From: JBDHDH01 sp039591615
GTDB taxonomy: Bacteria; Gemmatimonadota; Gemmatimonadetes; Gemmatimonadales; GWC2-71-9
Assembly (NCBI GenBank): GCA_039591615.1
Contig: JBDHDH010000011.1
Span: 1 to 64,000, forward strand
Reading direction: 5' to 3'
DNA: 64,000 nucleotides
Positions 41,956 through 51,106 of this stretch are shown here, piece by piece (the stretch's first letter is position 1; each line of letters begins with the position of its first letter). Made by a program: the position numbers and the translations under genes. The notes below the pieces were generated by a model. That model had not been told where the DNA came from. It ran no database searches and was given only the letters and a program-made list of their open reading frames with translations.

Positions 41956-43212
41956 TCACGTGCGAGCCATCACGCTGACCTCCCCGGTGCCTGCCACGCC
42001 TTCCGTGCCTTCCCTCTTCGGGACCGACCGCACGAACTCCCCGAAGTGCAGACACTCTTCGAGACGGCACGACCATGCGAGCTGTCCCTTCCACACCGTC
42101 ATGTCCGGACACCCGTCACACATGTTCTGCCGGCCGTCCGCCAGTACGTCAATGGGCTGGATGATCATGATGGATTGGACGTGGAGCCGGCGGAACAAGA
42201 GTCTCGGATCGAATGCCGCCTGCGCCAAGGTGCTCCTGAGACCACGGTCGAACGGAGACAACAACAGCATGGTCCGTCCACGTCGCAGCGCCGACGGGGA
42301 TGCGTACGCCATATAGCGACCGGTCCGGAGATGGTGAAAGGTCTGGACCATCTCCGCCATCTTGGGACCCACGTACCCGTAAGTTCGATCACGGGTGCCG
42401 AGACGGAGCGTCAGTAACCATTTGAACGAGTCTGGCGTCTCGGTGCCATTGAGGTAGGCGCACGGCGCGAAGTCCGGGAAACGCCGGCGTATCGTCTCCA
42501 GCACGTCCGGTGCGGAGATGTCGATGCGGTGCTGTGGGGTCTCCTCCCCATAGGTCACAGCGCTCATGTCCACCCGCCGGTCGCCCGCGTAGTACGCGAA
42601 CTCGCCTTCGAGGGCCGCCGCTCGAAAACAGATGAACACCATCACGTGCACCAGGTCGATATGACGCTGCGCCCATTCCACTAGGCCGGGGACGTCGTCC
42701 AGGGTGTCTTCGTAGACCGTAGAGTTGAAGGCGCACGACAGATTTCCTGCGTCCGCCACCATCCTCGCGTAGTGGAGGCGCAGGGCGTTCAAGTCCATCT
42801 CACTCGCTTTCTTCCACTTCGGCCTCCCCTGCTTGCTATCGATATGGAACGTGAGACCGGCGAGCCCGGCCCGCTTCAGTTCTCCGAGAAGCTTCTCGGT
42901 CAGGGCGAGACCGTTCGTGTTGAGGATCGGCTTCCACCCTCGCCTCGCGACCAGTTGCACGATGTCGACGATCTGCGGGTGCGTCAGCGGATCGCCTCCA
43001 GCGATCGAGATCCCGTCGACCGTTCGATAGCGCTCGAACACGTCCAAGTCCGCCGCCACACCCTCCAACGACTTGTGTTCGTTCAGGTTCGCACGATAGC
43101 AACCTTCGCAGGCGAGGTTGCACTTAGCGGTCGGCTCGAGCCACGCGATCGCGTTGTCGGGCAAGCTCCAGGGCAGCCGATAGAGCGAACGATGATCGAG
43201 TCCTTGGGTCAT
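41956..43212 (-). CDS. Radical SAM enzyme with Cys-rich C-terminus
   Basis: A 418-residue enzyme with GGAGGAG before ATG 43212. The [4Fe-4S] motif is CxxxCxxC at Cys31, Cys35 and Cys38 (KCNLACEGCYR). GISIAGGDPLTHP and LNTNGLALT are the usual SAM-binding and barrel blocks. Near residue 370 the CDGCPDMTVW and SCRLEECLHFGEF segments hold several Cys and resemble an auxiliary cluster (SPASM/twitch-like). The substrate is unknown; it does not look like HpnH or a known peptide maturase. It ends a same-strand run from 49867. Confidence 0.88.
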   Translation of the reverse strand: MTQGLDHRSLYRLPWSLPDNAIAWLEPTAKCNLACEGCYRANLNEHKSLEGVAADLDVFERYRTVDGISIAGGDPLTHPQIVDIVQLVARRGWKPILNTNGLALTEKLLGELKRAGLAGLTFHIDSKQGRPKWKKASEMDLNALRLHYARMVADAGNLSCAFNSTVYEDTLDDVPGLVEWAQRHIDLVHVMVFICFRAAALEGEFAYYAGDRRVDMSAVTYGEETPQHRIDISAPDVLETIRRRFPDFAPCAYLNGTETPDSFKWLLTLRLGTRDRTYGYVGPKMAEMVQTFHHLRTGRYMAYASPSALRRGRTMLLLSPFDRGLRSTLAQAAFDPRLLFRRLHVQSIMIIQPIDVLADGRQNMCDGCPDMTVWKGQLAWSCRLEECLHFGEFVRSVPKREGTEGVAGTGEVSVMART

Positions 43213-43423
43213 GGCTCCTCCGGACGTAGCGCGTTGCGGATGAGAGGGGTAGACCCCCGAGGTCATCGGGGATCGCTTCACCTAGACTTCGGTGCGGTAA
43301 GAAACCATGAAATGCGCATGAAGTCCCTTTGCAACGGGAGCATTCGGCTTTCACATGATCGAGCGGGGTCACTCCGTTGCTCCCCCGCCGAGCCCCTCAC
43401 AGCCTCCCGCTCACAGCCGGCTC

Positions 43424-44470
43424 TCACTGCTCAGTTGCAAGCACCACCTTGCCGAGGTTGCCTCTGGCGTGGAGGTAGGCATGCGCCCCGACAGCGCCGG
43501 CACGATCGAACGAAAACACTCGGTCCACGATCGGCCGGAGCTCCCCGTTCGCCACACCACGAAAGATTTCTTCGAGCGCCGGCCGCAGGATGGCCTCTTT
43601 GGACCCCAGATGGAGGAGATGCACGCCGAACACCCCGATGTTCGGCTCGATGAGCGAGAGCGGGTGGAAGCGGGGCGTCCGGAGCCACGCCCGCGCCGCC
43701 TGGATCCAGTCACGCTTTCGCTTGGGCATGGCATCACTCAGACCGTAGAAGACCAGCCGACCCAATGGCGCCAGCAACCGACGGCAGGCTAGCGTGGCGC
43801 GACCACCCACCGGATCCAGTGCCAAATCGATCCCCCGGTATCCAACGAACTCCCGGACGCCATCCTCCCACTCGCTGCGGGAGTCGAAGCAGGCTTCGGC
43901 GCCGAGTTCTTCCGTGACGAACTTCCGCTTGCGCTGGTCGCCTGCGGTGCCGATCACGCGGAGGCCACGCCGTACCGCCAGTTGCACCGCCGCGGTGCCC
44001 ACACCGCCTCCGGCCCCCAAAACGAGACCCGTCTCGCCCGCTCGCGCGTTCCCTACCTCGAACAGACAGACCCAAGCGGTCAGAAAGACTACCGGGATCG
44101 CCGCCGCCTGCACGGCCGTGAGGGAGGGCGGGTAACGAAAGATCTGTGCGGCCGGCACAACGAGGTCCCGGGCATATCCGCCGTAGCGCAGGAGGGCAAC
44201 CGCCCGATCGCCCACCCGCCAGCCGTCGACCTGGGGACCGACCTCGATCACCTCGCCTGCAACCTCGAAGCCTGGGGAGTAGGGGCGTGGGGGGACGGTG
44301 TCGTACAATCCGGCTCGCATGAACAGGTCGGCGAAGTTGACGCCGGCTGCCTTCACCCTCAGTCGCACGTCGGTGGCGCCCAATTCGCGCAACGGGACCT
44401 CACGCTCAACGAGTACTTCGGGTGCGCCGTGGCGCTCGATGAGGACGGCGCGTGTCACGTCAGGATTCAT
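43424..44470 (-). CDS. NAD(P)H:quinone-type oxidoreductase, zinc-free MDR
   Basis: A 348-residue medium-chain dehydrogenase/reductase. The start of the fold is AVLIERHGAPEVLVEREVP, followed by AAGVNFADLFMRAGLYDTVPP, the quinone-reductase signature, without the zinc ligands of alcohol dehydrogenases. The cofactor loop is LVLGAGGGVGTAAVQLAVRRG, with the NADPH-type TAGDQRKRKF after it. It likely reduces quinones or enones. It lies 72 bases after the triple-fusion gene and may be co-transcribed. Confidence 0.9.
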   Translation of the reverse strand: MNPDVTRAVLIERHGAPEVLVEREVPLRELGATDVRLRVKAAGVNFADLFMRAGLYDTVPPRPYSPGFEVAGEVIEVGPQVDGWRVGDRAVALLRYGGYARDLVVPAAQIFRYPPSLTAVQAAAIPVVFLTAWVCLFEVGNARAGETGLVLGAGGGVGTAAVQLAVRRGLRVIGTAGDQRKRKFVTEELGAEACFDSRSEWEDGVREFVGYRGIDLALDPVGGRATLACRRLLAPLGRLVFYGLSDAMPKRKRDWIQAARAWLRTPRFHPLSLIEPNIGVFGVHLLHLGSKEAILRPALEEIFRGVANGELRPIVDRVFSFDRAGAVGAHAYLHARGNLGKVVLATEQ

Positions 44471-44542
44471 CGGCAGTGCCTCCGAAGGACCGTCCCCGAC
44501 TGACCCGGCGTCACGAGGAATGTCCGTTGCGGCAGGTGGTGC

Positions 44543-47500
44543 TCAACTGGCGGTGGGTGGAGCGGAATCCACTCCCTTCAACACCTCATCCAGCACGGAT
44601 AAGAACAAGGTACAGTGCTCCTCTCGCATGCGCATCGGCGGCTTGATCTTGAGCACGTTGCGGTGGAGCCCGTCGATTGCGAGCAGCACGCCGAGGTCCT
44701 TCGCCCGTTCGATCACGGCCGTGGCCTCGGCGTCCGCCGGCTCCTGGGTCACCCGATCCCTGACCAGTTCGACGCCGATGAACAGGCCGAGGCCCCGGAC
44801 GTCGCCAATCAGGGGATACCGACGACCGAGCGCTCGAAGCCCGTCCATCAGGCATCTACCCATCCGCGAGGCGTTGTGCCGGAGACGCTCGTCCCGGATC
44901 ACGTCCAGCACCGCCAGCCCGATCGCGGCGGAGACGGGGTTTCCGCCAAAGGTGTTGAAGTACTCCATCCCGTTGGCGAAGGACGCGGCGATCTCGGGCG
45001 TCGTGATGACGGCCGCCAAGGGATGACCGTTCCCGAGCGGTTTCCCCAGCGTCACGATGTCCGGCACCACGCCCTGGGTCTCGAAGGCCCACATGTGGGT
45101 GCCCACCCGTCCCAACCCCACTTGGACCTCGTCGGCCACGCACACACCGCCGCAGTCCCGGACGTGTGCGTACGTCTCCGCGAGGAACCGCGGCGGCAGA
45201 ATGATTTGCCCACCGCAACTGATGGCGGACTCTGCGAAGAACGCGGCCAGTCCCCATCCATCAGCCCTCAACGATTCGATCTCACCGGCAACAGCTCGGG
45301 CGTAACGCTCGCCGCACTGCGGATCGGCGTACTTGAACGGCCCACGATAGCCGTCGGGCATGACAGACACCCCGACGTGCGGTGGCCGGCCCGAGCCGCC
45401 CGGACCGTTGAATTTGTATGGGCTGATCTCGACGAGTGACGTCAGGTGTCCGTGATAGGCCTGATCGAGGACCACCACACCACGTTGCCCGCTGTGCGCC
45501 CGTGCCATCCTGAGGGCAAGATCGTTTGCCTCGCTGCCCGAGTTCACCACATAGCATACCGCGAGCGGCTCGGGAAACGTGGCAACCAGGCGGCGTGCGT
45601 ATTCGATGAGGGCATCGGACAGATACCGCGTATTGGTGTTCAGTCTCGCCATCTGCTCCTGGCCGGCCCGTACCACCCGGGGATGGCAGTGACCGACGTG
45701 ACAGACGTTGTTGACCATGTCCAAGTAGGCGCGGCCGTCCGCGTCGTAGAGGAACTGCCCCTCCCCTCGCACGATCGCGAGAGGCTCGGCATAGGAGAGG
45801 CTGAGGGACGGCCCGAGGAATTGCCGGCGGCGGAGAAGATGGTATTCCCGCTCCCGTGGCACGCTCGCACGACAACCTTCGGGGATTCGCAGCATCAAGT
45901 TCGGGTCGGGGCTCACGCTCTGCCACACGTCGATGGCGCTCGGGGCGGCGACCCCGTCGACGTCGCATCCGAGATCTAGCGTGTGCGTGAGCACCTGAAA
46001 GTGGAGATGCGGCGCCCAGTTGCCGTTGACGGAAGAATCTCCGATGTGGCCGATCGTGTCTCCTGCCTCGACGCGGCTTCCCGGCGAGAGCCCGTCCAAG
46101 GAGTCGAGACTCAGATGCCCATAGAGCGTCCAGAAAACACCGTCGTCGGTGGCGTGCTCGAGCACGATTACCGGCCCGTAGTCACCTTCCCTCGCATTGT
46201 TGGCGCAAGCGTGGACCACGCCGTCGAGAGGTGCATAGATCGGCTCACCAACCGGTAGAAAGAGATCGACACCCAGATGCACCATGCGCCGCTCGCTCGA
46301 CCTCGGGACAGCGAACTGCGGTGCCCGATACCACGCCCGATTCTCGAGGTATCGGCCGATGCCGATCACCGCGCCTTTCTCTTGCATGCGATCGAAGAGG
46401 GCTTCCGTGATTGCCGCGACATCCGGCAGCACCTCCAGGCGCGCCGCTTCCTCGCTGCCCGCGGTAAAGTCAAAGGTGAGTCGCGGAACCGTTGCGAGAT
46501 CGTGACGAGTGACCCCAGCAAACACGTCACTGTGGACTTCCATCCAGTTCACGATCGCCCTGCTGCTCGGATTCGGTTCCCGCCCACACACGTCGCGAAA
46601 CCGGAAGTGAGCGAGATGGCGATTCTCCCCTCGCAGCCGCTGCAGCAGTTCCCACACCGACTGCTGACTGACCAGGAGATACTCGTTCTCGGGCGCCCGT
46701 TGCGACTGCCATGCCGCCATGCACATGCTCATGGCGAGGCGGGTCTCGACCAAATCGAACAGCAACTCGAGCTCCGTGTCGGTGAGGCGAATGACCTCGT
46801 CGTAGGCGGCAACCAGCGGGAGGATCCCCTCCACAGGCAACTCCGAGCCGAGCATCGCGTAGGCACAGCCCACCGCGACACCGCACACCGTTGGACTGTA
46901 CATGAGGTCGCCGAAGTCGATGAGTCCGACGACCGTTCGTTCCGGCCCAACCAGGATGTTGCGCTCACTGGCGTCGTTGTGGATCACCTGGGCGCGGCAG
47001 GCGGCGAGGCGCGGCCCGATGTCGTGCGCGAACCGCGCCAGCAGATCAGCAGCCATCGCGCGGCGGACCCCGTCATCAATCAAGGGGAGCAACTCCCGGC
47101 ACTCCGCAGCGAACTGCATCCCCCATCGGTAAGGCCGCTGCATCGCGGGATGCTCGAAATCCGCAAGGGCTCGGTCGACCCGAGCCACGAACGTGCCGAG
47201 GGACGCGACCAGCGATGGTTCGTACGGGCCGGCCTCCGCCCACACGGTACCCGGAATCCACGTGAGAAGCCGAGCCCACCGGTGCGAGCCATCGTCTACA
47301 CAAACACGCGGGGTCTCGTCACCATTCCGCGACGGTACCACGCGTTGCACCGGGAGCGATCGGTCGCTCCTGGCGATGTGCTCGAGGGCGCGGTTTTGGA
47401 GATCGAGGACCCGTGGATCGGCATACGCGCCATGAACTTTCAGAACGAAGCTGCCCGTGGGCGCCGTGATGCGAAAATTGCGATCCCGCTCCCCGGGTAG

Positions 47501-47593
47501 GGCCTCGACGGCGCCGGTGAGACCGTAGAGGCGCTCGAGCAGCTCAGCGGCGGTGGCGGCTGTGACCGGCCCGGTCTTGGGAGGTGAGCTCAT
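44543..47593 (-). CDS. Kinase-M23 peptidase-class III aminotransferase triple fusion
   Basis: A 1016-residue protein with three domains. Residues 1-330 are an APH-type kinase (IHNDASERN with Asp207, LIDFGD with Asp229). Residues 435-545 are a LytM/M23 peptidase: HLGVD (His439, Asp443), YGHLS and HLHFQ (His529, His531), all zinc and catalytic residues kept. Residues 590-1005 are a class III PLP enzyme: NSGSEAND, ADEVQVGLGR, and TLGKPLGNGHP with Lys851. The PLP half resembles ethanolamine-phosphate or phosphohydroxylysine phospho-lyases, whose substrates a kinase makes. Such fusions occur in other bacteria; the role of the M23 part is unclear. Confidence 0.9.
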   Translation of the reverse strand: MSSPPKTGPVTAATAAELLERLYGLTGAVEALPGERDRNFRITAPTGSFVLKVHGAYADPRVLDLQNRALEHIARSDRSLPVQRVVPSRNGDETPRVCVDDGSHRWARLLTWIPGTVWAEAGPYEPSLVASLGTFVARVDRALADFEHPAMQRPYRWGMQFAAECRELLPLIDDGVRRAMAADLLARFAHDIGPRLAACRAQVIHNDASERNILVGPERTVVGLIDFGDLMYSPTVCGVAVGCAYAMLGSELPVEGILPLVAAYDEVIRLTDTELELLFDLVETRLAMSMCMAAWQSQRAPENEYLLVSQQSVWELLQRLRGENRHLAHFRFRDVCGREPNPSSRAIVNWMEVHSDVFAGVTRHDLATVPRLTFDFTAGSEEAARLEVLPDVAAITEALFDRMQEKGAVIGIGRYLENRAWYRAPQFAVPRSSERRMVHLGVDLFLPVGEPIYAPLDGVVHACANNAREGDYGPVIVLEHATDDGVFWTLYGHLSLDSLDGLSPGSRVEAGDTIGHIGDSSVNGNWAPHLHFQVLTHTLDLGCDVDGVAAPSAIDVWQSVSPDPNLMLRIPEGCRASVPREREYHLLRRRQFLGPSLSLSYAEPLAIVRGEGQFLYDADGRAYLDMVNNVCHVGHCHPRVVRAGQEQMARLNTNTRYLSDALIEYARRLVATFPEPLAVCYVVNSGSEANDLALRMARAHSGQRGVVVLDQAYHGHLTSLVEISPYKFNGPGGSGRPPHVGVSVMPDGYRGPFKYADPQCGERYARAVAGEIESLRADGWGLAAFFAESAISCGGQIILPPRFLAETYAHVRDCGGVCVADEVQVGLGRVGTHMWAFETQGVVPDIVTLGKPLGNGHPLAAVITTPEIAASFANGMEYFNTFGGNPVSAAIGLAVLDVIRDERLRHNASRMGRCLMDGLRALGRRYPLIGDVRGLGLFIGVELVRDRVTQEPADAEATAVIERAKDLGVLLAIDGLHRNVLKIKPPMRMREEHCTLFLSVLDEVLKGVDSAPPTAS

Positions 47594-47772
47594 GGTCCAA
47601 CTGAAAATATAGGAACAAAGAAAGGAACAGTGAGGCCACTAGCACCAGCTGGACGTTGAAACTGGGAGGCTCCTGTCGAACGAAGGGATTCTGGTGGTGG
47701 GCTGGGCGACAGGCTCGGCAGCATCGCCCCAGGAAAGGTCGCAGAAGCCGACCCCCGAGGGGGACCATCACA

Positions 47773-47985
47773 CTACTGCTGCTGCATCCGCTCCCCGAGC
47801 AACACTAGCACGAGTCCCGGCATCACCGCAGTGAACCACAGCGCCAGATAAGTGGTGATGCTGACAGAGCTCACGAAGTCACGCAGTTGCGGAAAGACCG
47901 CGCTGGTGATGAGCGTGAGCAGGACGGCACCTGGCCAGCAAACACCGATGGCGGTGAGGATGCTTCCGGCAGACGAGGATGCCAT
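47773..47985 (-). CDS. Small two-helix membrane protein
   Basis: A 70-residue protein with two hydrophobic helices (ILTAIGVCWPGAVLLTLITSAVF and ISITTYLALWFTAVMPGLVLVLL) and a short polar C-terminus. The GGGAG that serves its ATG at 47985 overlaps the stop region of the B12 radical SAM gene, and only 4 bases separate the two, so translation is coupled. I do not recognise the family. The tight link suggests it works with the radical SAM enzyme or anchors its product. It lies 180 bases before the triple-fusion gene. Confidence 0.7.
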   Translation of the reverse strand: MASSSAGSILTAIGVCWPGAVLLTLITSAVFPQLRDFVSSVSITTYLALWFTAVMPGLVLVLLGERMQQQ

Positions 47986-47989
47986 GACT

Positions 47990-49867
47990 TCACTCCCGCG
48001 CTTCGAACGTCAGGTTGAACACCGACGAGTCGACCTCTACGACCTCACGCAGCTTGTCGTGTACCGTGATACGGATGCGATCACCGTACCGGGAGAGGCG
48101 CTTGAGCAACCGATGGAAGTGCCGGACCTGCGTTTCGTGGAGGTGGTCGATATGGAGCGTCACCGAAGAGCGGCTGTCTCTCAAGACTCTCTCTAGGTGA
48201 CGAGCCGCCCGTGCAAAGAAGCGCCGATCCAGCCATCCCCGCAACCGGAGAGAGAGGTCCGCCGCTGCGTGTCTCACCTCCCCGAGAGAGACCTCTAACG
48301 ACCCGGCATCCCGGTACCGCTGCAGAGCCTTCTCGAGCCTGCGCAGATACCCGTCTGCTGCGTGCCGTGCGGGTTCTTCCACCAAGTGGAAGTGCCGGTC
48401 GATGTAGTCCCGCATCGAGAGCCCAACCACCCAGTCCTCGACGACCCGTTGGAGCAGGCGCATCCTCAGCCACGGTAGCGACCGCGCGAAATGCACGACC
48501 CGACCGATCCCCCCCGGCAGCAATCCATGTACGACGAAGCGCCACGACATGGTCAGCAGCTGTCTCGGGGAATACGGAACTTGGCCGGCGGGCACCCGAA
48601 GATGGCTGAGCTTGTTCCGAATCCGGGCCGAGATACCGGAGTCGCTGAACAGCCGCCAGTGTAACGCGCGATACCCTTCCACCATCTGATCGTAGCTCAT
48701 GCCTTTGGGAATGACATTGGTCCCGAGCTTGGAGTTGTCGGAGTGACTGGCATCGGGGATCAGGCGGCCTTCCTTGTGAAGCCGCGCATGGAGCGGCGTC
48801 TTTGGCGTAGCCTGGAGCAACCCGATCATCGACGCCTGGATACCGGAGTTCACGATGAACTTGTACTGTCGGTCGAACGTGGACATCGTGTCGTTGTCGA
48901 ACCCGATGATGAAGCCTGCCAGGATGTCCAGGCCGTTCGCGTAGATCCTCCGCACAGACGTCAGGAGGTCCTGGCGCGTATTCTGAAACTTGAGCGTCTC
49001 CTTCAAGCTCTCTTCGTCCGGTGACTCGATCCCGATGAAGACCCACTGGAAGTTGGCCTCGCGGAACAACCGGAGGAGCTCCTCGTCTTGCGCCAGGTTC
49101 AAAGACGCCTCTGTCCCGAAGCTGAAGCGGTATCGGTACCGCCGCTGATATTCCCCCAGAAATCGCAGCAGCTCTTTCGCAACGGGCTTGTTGCCGATCA
49201 GGTTATCGTCCACGAAGAATACGTTCCTCACACCGCGCGTGCGCAGCTCATCCAGCTCACGCTCTACTTGCGCCAGCGGCTTCGTCCGTGGCTTTCGACC
49301 GAACATCACGATGATGTCGCAAAACTCACAGCGAAACGGACAGCCGCGGGAAAACTGGAGGCTCGTCGCCTGGTACTTGTCGAGCTGCAAGAGATCGAAT
49401 CGCGGAACGGGAGAGTCGGCCAGATTCACCTCGCCCTGCTCCGTGTACAGCTTCCTCTGGATTCCCTCTTCGAGGTCGCGACAGAACTCGGGCCAGATGT
49501 ACTCGGCCTCTCCAGAGATCACGGTGTCCGCCACCGAGGCGTACTCTTCGGGACAGAGCGACGCGTAGCTCCCCCCGGCGACGACGTAGTACCCGTTCGT
49601 CCGGTAGTAGGCGAGGAGCTCCTTCTGCCGACCAAACTGCACACCCATCCCGCAGACCCCGATGATGTCCGCCGCGGGTGCCAGCGGAAGCGATTCGATA
49701 TTCTCGTCGACGATCTGGACGTCCCAGTCTTCCGGACAGAGGGCCGCGAGTGTGGCGAGGCCTAGTGGAGGATTGATGGTCCGCTTCCCCGACAGGACGG
49801 TGTCGACGGCCCACTTGAAACTCCAAAAGCTCTCGGGAAACCGCGGATTGATCAGCAAGAGTCGCAT
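47990..49867 (-). CDS. B12-binding radical SAM protein (DUF4070-type)
   Basis: A 625-residue enzyme. Residues 1-140 form a cobalamin-binding Rossmann domain (MRLLLINPRFPESFW, GVCGMG, VVAGGSYASL). The radical SAM core has CxxxCxxC at Cys176, Cys180 and Cys183 (SRGCPFRCEFCDI), then VFFVDDNLIGN and WVFIGIESPDEE. Residues about 400-500 fit DUF4070, as in hopanoid methylases such as HpnP. The last 130 residues are helical and basic. A methylation or C-C bond reaction on a lipid or polyketide is likely. It begins the same-strand run down to 41956. Confidence 0.9.
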   Translation of the reverse strand: MRLLLINPRFPESFWSFKWAVDTVLSGKRTINPPLGLATLAALCPEDWDVQIVDENIESLPLAPAADIIGVCGMGVQFGRQKELLAYYRTNGYYVVAGGSYASLCPEEYASVADTVISGEAEYIWPEFCRDLEEGIQRKLYTEQGEVNLADSPVPRFDLLQLDKYQATSLQFSRGCPFRCEFCDIIVMFGRKPRTKPLAQVERELDELRTRGVRNVFFVDDNLIGNKPVAKELLRFLGEYQRRYRYRFSFGTEASLNLAQDEELLRLFREANFQWVFIGIESPDEESLKETLKFQNTRQDLLTSVRRIYANGLDILAGFIIGFDNDTMSTFDRQYKFIVNSGIQASMIGLLQATPKTPLHARLHKEGRLIPDASHSDNSKLGTNVIPKGMSYDQMVEGYRALHWRLFSDSGISARIRNKLSHLRVPAGQVPYSPRQLLTMSWRFVVHGLLPGGIGRVVHFARSLPWLRMRLLQRVVEDWVVGLSMRDYIDRHFHLVEEPARHAADGYLRRLEKALQRYRDAGSLEVSLGEVRHAAADLSLRLRGWLDRRFFARAARHLERVLRDSRSSVTLHIDHLHETQVRHFHRLLKRLSRYGDRIRITVHDKLREVVEVDSSVFNLTFEARE

Positions 49868-50040
49868 GAAGCTGGTTCCCCCTCGCCCGGTCGGGGAATG
49901 GTTGCGCGGCGCCGCCGGCTCGGATCACTCGAAACTGACCGTGCGGCCAACGTGAAAGAGCCTTCAAAGAGACAGCCATGGCCGATGGCTGTCAAGGGCA
50001 GAAAGTGACGAATGGAGAAGGGGTTAGGACCGGGTGTGCA

Positions 50041-50068
50041 AAGGGCAGCCCGCTGGGGCTGCCCTTTT
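50041..50068. terminator. Hairpin terminator after exported protein gene
   Basis: GGGCAGCCC pairs with GGGCTGCCC across a short loop, flanked by AA and TTTT, so it can end transcription in either direction. It follows the stop of the minus-strand gene at 50095. Confidence 0.75.
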
Positions 50069-50094
50069 GGAGATGATCCCGGCGATGCCAGGAG

Positions 50095-50898
50095 TTAGCG
50101 CGAGCCTACTTGCTGCTCCATCATGGGAAACGACAGGTCCGGACGAATCCACGCGTCGTTTTCCTCGATTCGCCGGGCGAACTGTCTCGCTTTGGCTGCG
50201 AGTCGTTGGCCGGCTTCACCGAGCATTTGCTCGGTATGCTGCTGCTCCGCGTGGAATGCGGCAGGATCGCTGGCGGTCTGGACGACGAGGTACATGGGGG
50301 CGTCGGGGCCGACGATCCCTTTGTAAACCAGCCAGCCGGTCTCGATGCCCTTCGACCGGTAGAGCTCGACGTATTCCTTGGCAACGGCTTCGATTGCCTG
50401 CTCCTTGCCAGGAATCACGTACCACCAATTGTAGTGCCGGTACGGACGATCGGTGCTGACCGTGAGCACCGTCGTCTCGGGCAGATACGACAGATCGGGC
50501 CGTAACACGATCATCGACGTCGCCGAGCGATCCAGCATGCCGGCCGAGCGAGACATGTGAGCGGCCCACTTCTCCTGTCCCATGGCCTTTCCGGCTGCGT
50601 CCCAGTTCTGGAACGCGTTGCCAAGGTCGGCCCAGCTCGACACCGGTACCACGTAGATGTAGCCCGTTTCCAATCCGCTCAGCGCGGTGTATCGGATGGT
50701 TTCTTTGGCATTCGGCGTGGCGGCAAGATCCTTCAGGAAGGACTTCCCGGCCATCTCGTAGTCCTGGATCATCCCGGGCTTCACGAAGTCTTGGACGACG
50801 AACATCATCTGCGGCGGGCCTTGCTGCTGCGCGGCCGCCGCCGTTGGTGCGCCGAGCGCGAGCCCGGCGACGAGAAGGAAGAGCGCGATTCTCCTCAT
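50095..50898 (-). CDS. Exported protein, two ferredoxin-like halves likely
   Basis: A 267-residue protein with AAGGAGG before ATG 50898 and a signal peptide ending PTAAAAQQ. The two halves look alike: MMFVVQDFVKPGMIQDYEMAGKSFLKDL with YTALSGLETGYIYVVPVSSWADLGN, and YNWWYVIPGKEQAIEAVAKEYVELYRSK with TGWLVYKGIVGPDAPMYLVVQ. This resembles duplicated dimeric alpha-beta barrel domains (NIPSNAP or ABM type). The fold is inferred; function is unknown. It reads divergently from the DUF5916 gene. Confidence 0.7.
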   Translation of the reverse strand: MRRIALFLLVAGLALGAPTAAAAQQQGPPQMMFVVQDFVKPGMIQDYEMAGKSFLKDLAATPNAKETIRYTALSGLETGYIYVVPVSSWADLGNAFQNWDAAGKAMGQEKWAAHMSRSAGMLDRSATSMIVLRPDLSYLPETTVLTVSTDRPYRHYNWWYVIPGKEQAIEAVAKEYVELYRSKGIETGWLVYKGIVGPDAPMYLVVQTASDPAAFHAEQQHTEQMLGEAGQRLAAKARQFARRIEENDAWIRPDLSFPMMEQQVGSR

Positions 50899-51106
50899 TC
50901 GGTTGCCTCCTTGGACTATGGCAGTGTACGGATCCCCAGGCCACTTCGCTAAGCGGGCGTGGACGGGCAGGCTGGTGAGCCTGACAGACCCCAGTATACG
51001 TAGAAGTACTAGAGATTGGCATGCCCGACGCGCGAGCGCCAAGCCCACGCTGGGGTTCCAGAGGTTGGGACGAAAGCTCCACCGCCCCCTCCCCCTGGCG
51101 CTCCCG

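Noticed and set aside
46277..47500. A 407-codon plus-strand open frame opposite the triple fusion.
   Set aside because: It is antisense to well-conserved kinase and peptidase motifs and has no recognisable domain.
50004..50017. AGTGACGAATGG upstream of the B12 radical SAM gene as a fourth CRP-like site.
   Set aside because: Only one half of the palindrome is present.
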